Shown here: positions 6,295 to 12,597 of the stretch, one piece after another
Layout of the letters: the number at the start of each line of letters is the position of its first letter
Position numbering within the stretch: the stretch's first letter is position 1
Assembly: GCA_031552845.1 (NCBI GenBank)
Contig: JAVBMC010000015.1
Coordinates: 1-13,569, forward strand
Length of the DNA: 13,569 bases
Direction: 5' to 3'
Source: JAVBMC01 sp031552845
GTDB lineage: Bacteria > Verrucomicrobiota > Kiritimatiellia > RFP12 > DVOR01
Program-made: the position numbers and the translations under genes
The notes under the pieces: generated by a model
The model's database searches: none
What the model was told of the DNA's origin: nothing
What the model saw: only the letters and a program-made list of their open reading frames with translations

Positions 6295-6735
6295 ATGTCC
6301 TCGTTCAACAAAGTCATCATTATGGGCAACCTGACCCGCGATCCGGAAGTGAAAAGCACGCCGAGCGGAGCCAAGGTCGCCGATATCCGTATGGCTGTCT
6401 CGGAGAACTACCGCGACAAGCAGACAAATGAGCTGAAGCAGTCAACCTGTTTTGTAGATGTGGTGCTGTGGAACCGGCAAGCCGAGACCGCAGAAAAATA
6501 TCTCAAGAAAGGTTCCTCGATTCTGGTCGATGGACGGCTTCAGTATGATGAGTGGAAGAACGATAAAGGCGAAACCCGCAGCAAGCTGCGCGTCCGTGCG
6601 GAACGTTTCCAATTCGTTGGAACAGCCCGCCGCGATGGCGAAGCTCCTGCACAGGGAACCGGCTATCCTGCAGCCTCAGAGGCTGCGCCGGAGGCAATCC
6701 CTCCGCTGCCGGATGATGAAGATCTCCCGTTTTAA
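6295..6735 (+). CDS. ssb: Single-stranded DNA-binding protein
   Basis: SSB coats single-stranded DNA during replication, repair and recombination. The 146-residue protein begins with the OB-fold signature (FNKVIIMGNLTRDPEVK), continues with FVDVVLWNRQAE, a conserved GSSILVDGRLQYDEW block, and ends with the acidic tip DDEDLPF, the docking site for partner proteins. The linker between about residue 110 and the tip is short. GAGGGA at about 6280-6285 is a good ribosome binding site for ATG 6295, 20 bases after rpsF. Position between rpsF and rpsR is the canonical one. Confidence 0.97.
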   Translation: MSSFNKVIIMGNLTRDPEVKSTPSGAKVADIRMAVSENYRDKQTNELKQSTCFVDVVLWNRQAETAEKYLKKGSSILVDGRLQYDEWKNDKGETRSKLRVRAERFQFVGTARRDGEAPAQGTGYPAASEAAPEAIPPLPDDEDLPF

Positions 6736-6762
6736 TCCAATTCAGAAGAAAGAGAGAACAAA

Positions 6763-7008
6763 ATGGCTTTTAAACGTAACGATAAGAATACCAAGCGCCG
6801 CAAAAGAGACGATCATACGCCTCACAAGCGCGTGCGCGCGATGCGCTCTGATGAAGCAGTCAATGTGAACGATACGGAGGATCTCCGCCGTTTCGTGACG
6901 GACTTCGGCAAAATCATCCCTGCGCGTGTCACTGGCGTCACCGCTGCGCAACAGCGCCGCATCAAGAAGGGCATCCGCCGCGCCCGTAACATGGGCCTCT
7001 TGCCCTAA
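6763..7008 (+). CDS. rpsR: 30S ribosomal protein S18
   Basis: bS18 (81 residues) pairs with S6 in the small subunit. It has a basic N-terminal tail (KRNDKNTKRRKRDD), the central segment NDTEDLRRFVTDFGKIIPARVTG split here by position 32-52, and the closing QQRRIKKGIRRARNMGLLP, all diagnostic. AAGAGAG upstream of ATG 6763 can serve as ribosome binding site. It lies 27 bases after ssb and 15 bases before rplI. Confidence 0.97.
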   Translation: MAFKRNDKNTKRRKRDDHTPHKRVRAMRSDEAVNVNDTEDLRRFVTDFGKIIPARVTGVTAAQQRRIKKGIRRARNMGLLP

Positions 7009-7023
7009 GAAAGGAGTCGAACA

Positions 7024-7473
7024 ATGGCTACTGAAGTACTCTTAATGGCCGATGTCAAAGACCTCGGTGTTGCCGGCGAAGTGGTGACCGTGAAGGACGG
7101 CTATGCCCGTAACTTCCTGCTGCCGCGTAATCTGGCTGAGCCCGTCACGAAGAATGCCCTGCGCAAGCTCGAGAAACTCCGCAAGGAGCGCGAAGAGCTC
7201 GCCCGCATTCAACGTGCCGAAGCCGCCGCCAAGGCTGCCACGCTGGAAGGCAAGTCTGTCACAATTCGCGCGAAGACCACCGACGGCACCAAGCTGTACG
7301 GTTCCGTCGGCGTTGCGGACATCCTCACTGCACTCGAGGCGGAGAAGATCGTCGTCGACCGTTCGCAAATCAATCTCGCCGAGACCATCAAGGAACTCGG
7401 ATGTTTTGACATCAAGATTGTTTTGTTCCCCGGCGTCGATGCAACCGTCAAGGTGTGGGTTGTTGAGGACTAA
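7024..7473 (+). CDS. rplI: 50S ribosomal protein L9
   Basis: bL9 (149 residues) binds 23S rRNA at the L1 stalk base. It has the N-terminal domain with KDLGVAGEVVTVKDGYARN then FLLP (positions 12-34), a long charged helix (about 40-78) and the C-terminal domain with KTTDGTKLYGSV. Size equals the family norm. AAAGGAG just after the rpsR stop is the clearest Shine-Dalgarno sequence of the cluster. The stop is 5 bases before the dnaB start. Confidence 0.96.
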   Translation: MATEVLLMADVKDLGVAGEVVTVKDGYARNFLLPRNLAEPVTKNALRKLEKLRKEREELARIQRAEAAAKAATLEGKSVTIRAKTTDGTKLYGSVGVADILTALEAEKIVVDRSQINLAETIKELGCFDIKIVLFPGVDATVKVWVVED

Positions 7474-7478
7474 TACGG

Positions 7479-8948
7479 ATGCCGCGTAGAGCGTCAAAGC
7501 ATTCGACTGTGGCGGAGTCCGCGATATTGCGAACTCCGCCGCAGAATCTAGACGCCGAGCGCGGTGTTTTGGGATCCATCTTACTCGACGCCAATCGGGT
7601 GATGGATCTTTGCATTGAAAAGGGGTTCACCCCCGAAACATTTTATGCCCCGGCGCATGCTGAGTTGTACAAAACAATCCAGCAGATGATGGCGGCAACG
7701 CAAGCAGTAGATTTAGTCACGCTCACGGAGCGTTTATCCACGACAGGCCGCCTTGAAGAAATCGGCGGCACGCGTTTCCTTGAAGACTTGATTGACCGCA
7801 CGCCGACCTCGGCCCATGCGGAGTACTACATTGACATCGTCCGTCAAAAACATCTGCTGCGGTCGATTTTAAGAGCAGTCCGCGAGACAGAATCTGAGTG
7901 CTATGACGAGGCGGAAAGCGCCGACTTGATTCTCGGTCATGCCGAACAAACTTTCCTTTCCCTTGGCGACAACACGGAAGCACGCATCACTTGGAGCGGT
8001 GCCATCCGTGAGACGATTGTCAGTGTCGAAAAGATTCTCAGCCAGCCCGATGGACTTATGGGCATTCCCACCGGCTTGAAGAATCTCGACAAAAAGCTCA
8101 AGGGGCTGCGTCCTGCCGAAATGATTGTGCTGGCCGCCCGTCCTTCCCAAGGCAAAACCTCCTTGGCAATGAACATCGCCGAATGCATCGCGCTGGGGCG
8201 TGACATTGATGGAAACAAATTCCCGGGCGAACACGACAGGCCTCATGCCGTGGGCGTGTTCAGCGTGGAAATGTCGCAAGGCGCCTTGGCGCAACGCATG
8301 TTGTGCGGTATTTCTGGCGTGACGGGTTTTCAATTGGATTCGACGCTGGTCAACCAGAAGCAGATCATGCAGAAGCTGACGCGTGGTGCGGCGGTGTTAT
8401 CCAAGGCTCCCATCTTTGTGGACGATACCGGCGGTATTGATGTCATGGAAATGCGCGCGCGTGCGCGCCGCATGAAGAAGAAGCACAACATCGAGCTAAT
8501 CGTTATCGACTATCTCCAGCTGATGAACCATCGTGAATTTGCCAAGCAGGGCCGCCAGATTGAAACGTCTCAGATTTCGGCTAACGTCAAAGCGATGGCT
8601 AAAGAATTGAATATCCCTGTCATTGTGCTCTCGCAGCTGAGCCGTAATTCCGAGCAGCATGGAAACAAGACAGGCAAGCCCAAGCTGTCCGACCTGCGCG
8701 ACTCTGGCGCGATTGAGCAGGATGCCGACGTGGTGTTGCTGTTGCGCCGTCCGTGCAAGTATCCGGGTGATCAGGAATCCGGCGATGAGCTCTTGGCGAT
8801 TGTCGATGTCGCCAAGCAGCGTAACGGCCCGACGGGCGAAATCAGGTTGAATTTTGATGGAGGTCTCACACGGTTCTCTGACCGCTACGACAGTGGCGCG
8901 CCAAGCACTGCAAAAGGCAAATCTAAAAAGCACGAGGAAGAAGAATGA
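7479..8948 (+). CDS. dnaB: Replicative DNA helicase
   Basis: DnaB is the hexameric 5'-3' helicase of the replication fork. The 489-residue protein has the N-terminal DnaB domain (residues about 18-120, starting PPQNLDAERGVLGS), a linker helix, and the RecA-like domain with Walker A ARPSQGKTS (220-228, Lys226), FSVEM (261-265), Walker B IVIDYLQLM (341-349, Asp344), SQLSRN and the arginine-finger region KQRNGPTG (446-453). Between the Walker A helix and FSVEM there is an insert of about 13 residues relative to E. coli DnaB (GRDIDGNKFPGEHDRPHA area, 240-257). The tail is Lys/Glu-rich. GAGGA inside the end of rplI is the ribosome binding site. The stop overlaps the bamA start (ATGA). Confidence 0.97.
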   Translation: MPRRASKHSTVAESAILRTPPQNLDAERGVLGSILLDANRVMDLCIEKGFTPETFYAPAHAELYKTIQQMMAATQAVDLVTLTERLSTTGRLEEIGGTRFLEDLIDRTPTSAHAEYYIDIVRQKHLLRSILRAVRETESECYDEAESADLILGHAEQTFLSLGDNTEARITWSGAIRETIVSVEKILSQPDGLMGIPTGLKNLDKKLKGLRPAEMIVLAARPSQGKTSLAMNIAECIALGRDIDGNKFPGEHDRPHAVGVFSVEMSQGALAQRMLCGISGVTGFQLDSTLVNQKQIMQKLTRGAAVLSKAPIFVDDTGGIDVMEMRARARRMKKKHNIELIVIDYLQLMNHREFAKQGRQIETSQISANVKAMAKELNIPVIVLSQLSRNSEQHGNKTGKPKLSDLRDSGAIEQDADVVLLLRRPCKYPGDQESGDELLAIVDVAKQRNGPTGEIRLNFDGGLTRFSDRYDSGAPSTAKGKSKKHEEEE

Positions 8949-11266
8949 AGTTGTTTAAATTACTGGGCGTCATGGCCCTGCTGGCGGCATGCGTTTGCTC
9001 CGCCAATCAAGATACAGTGCTCAAGGTCGAGGTCAAAACGCTGGACGGCTTCCGTTCCGATGCGACCGACGTGCTCGCGTTCTGTAATGTCCGCTCCGGC
9101 TCGCAAGTGTCGGCAATCGCTCTTTCCAAAGACGTCCGCGCTTTGCTCGACACCGGCCGCTTCAGCTATGCCGATGTTGAAGTGACGCAAAAGGAAGACG
9201 GCGTCGAGGTTACTTACAAAGTCCAGCGTCGCTTCCGCTTTCAAGGCCCCATGGCGATTACTGGCAGTGTTTACTTCAGCGAAAGCAAGATTGCCAAGCT
9301 GGTTGGTTTAAAGGATAGTGATCCGATTGATGAACAGATTCTTGCCGTGAAGGCCGCCGCGATCCGTGACAAGTATAATAAGAAGTACTTCCCCTTCGTG
9401 CAAGTTATTGCCGGGCTGATCGATGTGGACACGACCAATGGCATTGCCAACGTGACCTTTAGCATCAGCGAAGGTATGCGCGCCAAGTTTAACGAGTACG
9501 CATTTATCGGCAACAATTCGATTCCGTCCGACACGCTGCGCGCCACTTTTGGCAGCCGTCCGTGGTGGGACCCACGCGGCTGGCTGGCCGATACGCCCAT
9601 CACCGAGCAAGAACTGGATGACGCCCGTGTGCAAATCCGTAAGGTCTATCTGGATGCCGGTTATCAAGACGCTGTTGTTAAGCCCGCCCGTTTGGAGCCG
9701 GTGAAGAATGAACGCGTCAATGTGGTCTTCGAGATTGAGGAAGGCGCGAAGTACGATATCGACTCCGTCGCCGTCAAGGGCATCTCCATCTTTTCAGAGC
9801 TGGAAGTCACGCGTGCGATGAATCTACGCCACAATGACCTCGCCAGTTCGCAAGCTATCGAAGCCGCCTCCAAGAGCATCCGCGATTACTACACCTCCAA
9901 AGGTTATGTCGATACCGCCGTGCAGACTTCGCTCGAAGCCGTCTCGACTGCGACCAACCGCGTGGCTGTCCAGTTCACCGTGCGCGAGAGCGACAAGGTC
10001 ACCATCCGTAACATCCTCATCCGCGGCAACACCAAGACAAAAGATAAAGTTATCCGCCGCGAAATTCTTAACGCCCCCGGTGAAGACGCCAACGACGTCA
10101 ACGCCACGCGCAGTGAGAACCGTTTGCAGAACCTCAACTACTTCAAGACCGTCCGCCACTACTATATGCCCGCTGATGACGCCGGCAAGCGCGACCTCGT
10201 CTACGAAGTCGAAGAACAATCCACCGGTAACTTCATGATCGGCATCGGCCTCTCTAGCATCGACAGCGTGGTGGGTTACTTCGAGCTGCGCCAAAGCAAC
10301 TTTGACATCCTCAATTGGCCGAACTTCACCGGCGGCGGACAGAAAGCCCGCTTAGGCGTGGAATATGGCGACCGCCGCCAAACTCTCGAAGTGCAATGGA
10401 CGGAACCTTGGTTGATGGATATGCCGCTGGCATTGAATGTCGAAGCCTACCGCCGCTTGCGCTGGTATGACCAATATGACGAAATCCGCACCGGTGCCAG
10501 TGCCAGCTTGTCCTATCCGATCTTCCTTGGCCGTGTCGGCTTCATGGAAACTGCGGAATACATCTCGTATGACGATGTCACCAAGGGTGAATTCTACATC
10601 AAGCCCAGCGGCGAGGAATACAGCTACGAGAGTGAAGACGATGGTTTCTCCAGCCGTCCGCGTGTTTACTGGACGCTCGACCGCCGCGACCGTGTATTCA
10701 TTCCTACCAAGGGTTATCAGATTACAGTCTTTGGCGAAATGCAGGGCGATGTGACCGGCAGCGACTGGAACACCTACAACTTCGGCGTCACTTACCGCCA
10801 CTTTGTGCCGCTCTGGTGGAAGACCGTCCTGCAATGGCGCGCCCGTTATGAAACAGTCGACTGCTTTGCAGGCACGGATACCGTCCCAATGTTCGAGCGT
10901 TACTTCATCGGTGGCGGCCGCACAGTGCGTGGTTTTGAGTACCGCGGCTTAGGCCCCAAGATGTACCGCGACCCGGACTTCACCGGCGACTCCGAACCCT
11001 ACGGCGGCCAAACAATCGCTTTGCTCACGTTTGAGTACACCATCCCGTTGTTTGAAGCCGTGCGCTGGGCATTCTTCACCGATATCGGCTGCATCGGCGA
11101 TGATTTCGGCGACCCGAACTTCGATGACATCTACGCCTCCGTCGGCACCGGTGTCCGCATCGACATCCCTGGCTTCCCGATCCGCCTCGACTTCGCGGTT
11201 CCTTACAGCAATCCTGACGACTCCGAGAAAGAGCTCTTCTCCTTCTGGATCGGCTTTGACTACTAA
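8945..11266 (+). CDS. bamA: Outer membrane protein assembly factor BamA (Omp85)
   Basis: BamA folds and inserts beta-barrel proteins into the outer membrane. The 773-residue protein has a signal peptide (residues 1-20), about five POTRA repeats in the periplasm (roughly 24-93, 94-178, 182-264, 268-347, 350-424, each with the late VxxxFxIxEG-like strand) and a C-terminal barrel from about 430. The Omp85 hallmark VRGF is at 661-664 within GGGRTVRGFEYRGLGP, and the chain ends in aromatic FSFWIGFDY, a barrel-closing signal. The signal also contains L13-A-A-C16, which resembles a lipobox. GAGGAAG before ATG 8945 is a good ribosome binding site. It overlaps dnaB by ATGA and precedes a Skp-type gene, the usual bamA partner. 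Codons are C-rich, unlike ispE and the hydrolase. Confidence 0.95.
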   Translation: MKLFKLLGVMALLAACVCSANQDTVLKVEVKTLDGFRSDATDVLAFCNVRSGSQVSAIALSKDVRALLDTGRFSYADVEVTQKEDGVEVTYKVQRRFRFQGPMAITGSVYFSESKIAKLVGLKDSDPIDEQILAVKAAAIRDKYNKKYFPFVQVIAGLIDVDTTNGIANVTFSISEGMRAKFNEYAFIGNNSIPSDTLRATFGSRPWWDPRGWLADTPITEQELDDARVQIRKVYLDAGYQDAVVKPARLEPVKNERVNVVFEIEEGAKYDIDSVAVKGISIFSELEVTRAMNLRHNDLASSQAIEAASKSIRDYYTSKGYVDTAVQTSLEAVSTATNRVAVQFTVRESDKVTIRNILIRGNTKTKDKVIRREILNAPGEDANDVNATRSENRLQNLNYFKTVRHYYMPADDAGKRDLVYEVEEQSTGNFMIGIGLSSIDSVVGYFELRQSNFDILNWPNFTGGGQKARLGVEYGDRRQTLEVQWTEPWLMDMPLALNVEAYRRLRWYDQYDEIRTGASASLSYPIFLGRVGFMETAEYISYDDVTKGEFYIKPSGEEYSYESEDDGFSSRPRVYWTLDRRDRVFIPTKGYQITVFGEMQGDVTGSDWNTYNFGVTYRHFVPLWWKTVLQWRARYETVDCFAGTDTVPMFERYFIGGGRTVRGFEYRGLGPKMYRDPDFTGDSEPYGGQTIALLTFEYTIPLFEAVRWAFFTDIGCIGDDFGDPNFDDIYASVGTGVRIDIPGFPIRLDFAVPYSNPDDSEKELFSFWIGFDY

Positions 11267-11299
11267 TCTTGACCAACTCTATCACAAAGGAATAACCTC

Positions 11300-11905
11300 A
11301 TGAAAAAGACCCTGACCATCGCATTCATGTTCGGCCTCATGCTCACCGCTGTGGCTCAAAAGTTCGCAGTTGTCGACATGCAAGACCTCATCCGTCTGCA
11401 CCCTGACACTGAGAAGAACAAAAAGCTCCTCGAGACCACCCTCAAAGAGTTTGAAGAAGAACAAAGCAAGCGCCGCGAGCAAGTCAAAGAACTCGGCGAA
11501 GCTTTCGAGAAAGCCGCCAAGGAGTTTGACGACCCCGCTCTGAGTGAAAAGGCCAAGGTCAAAGCCCGTGAAACTGCGACCCGTCGGCAACGTGACTACA
11601 TGGAAGCCGAACGCGCCCTGCAAGACAGCCGCCGCCGCCGTCAGCAAGAGCTCAGCGACCAGGAAATGCGCATGATCAAGCTCACCACCGACAACATCCG
11701 CGAAAAGGTCGAGGCGTTCGCAAAGGCCAAGAGCTACGATGCCATCTTCGCATCGCAAATGGCCCTCTTCACGACGCCCGCGCTGGACGTTACCGATGAC
11801 GTGCTCAAAAGCATGAACATCGACCCCGCCCTGCGCAAGCTCCTCGACAAGCCCGCGCCTGCCGCCGATGCTGCAAAGGCCGCAACAGACGCCAAAGCCA
11901 AGTAA
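11300..11905 (+). CDS. skp: OmpH/Skp-family periplasmic chaperone
   Basis: Skp holds unfolded outer-membrane proteins in the periplasm and delivers them to the Bam complex. The 201-residue protein has a signal peptide ending AVA-QK (cleavage after residue 19), the conserved start FAVVDMQDLIRLHP, then long charged helices (about 40-130, rich in Lys, Glu, Arg) that would form the coiled-coil tentacles, and a C-terminal strand/helix region with AKAKSYDAIFA. The last 25 residues are Ala/Lys-rich. AAAGGA upstream of ATG 11300 is a good ribosome binding site. Position directly after bamA (33 bases) is the widespread bamA-skp pairing; lpxD or fabZ, which often follow, are absent here. Confidence 0.88.
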   Translation: MKKTLTIAFMFGLMLTAVAQKFAVVDMQDLIRLHPDTEKNKKLLETTLKEFEEEQSKRREQVKELGEAFEKAAKEFDDPALSEKAKVKARETATRRQRDYMEAERALQDSRRRRQQELSDQEMRMIKLTTDNIREKVEAFAKAKSYDAIFASQMALFTTPALDVTDDVLKSMNIDPALRKLLDKPAPAADAAKAATDAKAK

Positions 11906-11941
11906 GGCCGCCGCCTCACAATCACCGAAACGGACGCAACC

Positions 11942-12364
11942 ATGAACGAGTTAGAAGAAGGCGATTTGCTGAAGCTCGACTTCACCAAGATCGCCAAGAT
12001 CGGCAAGCAGATCGCTGAAGACAGCAACAACGTCATCCCCGTCGCCGTGCAACACGCCGACACCAAGGAAGTCATCCTTGTTGCTTACACCAACCGTCAA
12101 GCCATGGAGCAAGCCTTCAAAGAGCGCATGCTCATCCTCTGGAGCACGTCACGCAACGCCCTCTGGGAAAAAGGCAAGACCTCCGGCGAGACCTTCGATC
12201 TCATCGAAGCGCGCGTCAACTGCGAGCAAAACTCACTTCTCTACATCGTCCGCCCCAAACGCGGCAACATCTGCCACACCAAGAACCAAAAAGGCGAACC
12301 CCGTAACTGCTACTACCGCCGGATTGACCTAGACAGCCAAAAGCTCACCAACCTCGATCCATAA
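11942..12364 (+). CDS. hisI: HisI-like phosphoribosyl-AMP cyclohydrolase family protein
   Basis: HisI opens the ring of phosphoribosyl-AMP, the third step of histidine synthesis. The 140-residue protein matches the fold in order: AVQHADTKEVILVAYTNRQA (34-53), WSTSRNALWEKGKTSG (67-82) and the metal region. There the usual DCDxD is N93-C94-E95-Q-N97, so all three expected Asp are replaced by Asn, Glu and Asn, while the Cys is kept. C111-H112-T and C123 are also kept, but 12 residues apart instead of the 7 typical of CHxGxxSC, an insert of about five. Zinc binding looks possible; the magnesium site is altered. It could be a divergent cyclohydrolase or a paralogue with another substrate. No other his gene is present. 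The gene is C-rich, 36 bases after skp, and ends before a strong terminator. Confidence 0.75.
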   Translation: MNELEEGDLLKLDFTKIAKIGKQIAEDSNNVIPVAVQHADTKEVILVAYTNRQAMEQAFKERMLILWSTSRNALWEKGKTSGETFDLIEARVNCEQNSLLYIVRPKRGNICHTKNQKGEPRNCYYRRIDLDSQKLTNLDP

Positions 12365-12385
12365 TAACGCGGTGTTACAAACCTA

Positions 12386-12426
12386 AAACAAAAGAGCCAA
12401 GCCCCCAAAGCTTGGTTCTTTTGTTT
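12386..12426. terminator. Strong intrinsic terminator after hisI, likely bidirectional
   Basis: Arms 12386-12402 and 12410-12426 pair over 17 bases with a single G-T pair, around a CCCCAAA loop; the stem has a GC core (GAGCCAAGC) with an A-rich left and T-rich right flank, so it provides a T-tract when read from either strand. It sits 21 bases after the hisI-like stop and probably closes the long upstream transcript and shields it from the transposase region. Confidence 0.9.
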
Positions 12427-12431
12427 AGATA

Positions 12432-12456
12432 CGTTTTTGGGCATGACCTAAAAACG
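12432..12456. repeat. Second hairpin behind the terminator
   Basis: Arms CGTTTTTGGG (12432-12441) and CCTAAAAACG (12447-12456) pair over ten positions with one G-T pair, loop CATGA. It begins five bases after the main terminator and may act as a back-up terminator on the + strand, though the run of T is inside the left arm rather than after the stem. Confidence 0.45.
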
Positions 12457-12527
12457 AATGTCGATATAGACGTTTAATTAGGGTCTGCCGAATAAGTCGG
12501 AACTAGCTAGCAATTAACAAGTTAGAT

Positions 12528-12555
12528 TTGCTTTTCCCTTGCTTTCTGCTATAAT
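12528..12555 (+). promoter_or_regulatory. Sigma-70-like promoter of the transposase gene
   Basis: TTGCTT at 12528-12533 and a perfect TATAAT at 12550-12555 are spaced by 16 bases, and lie about 43 bases before the transposase ATG. AGGAG at 12584-12588 follows as ribosome binding site with spacing of 9. Confidence 0.7.
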
Positions 12556-12597
12556 TTACAACGAAAGGCGGCAAAAAGCCTGCAGGAGTTTCTTCAG

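Noticed and set aside
12440..12480. Possible dif (XerCD) site near the end of the operon
   Set aside because: Both arms match the bacterial dif consensus poorly on either strand; the palindrome is kept only as an unassigned inverted repeat.
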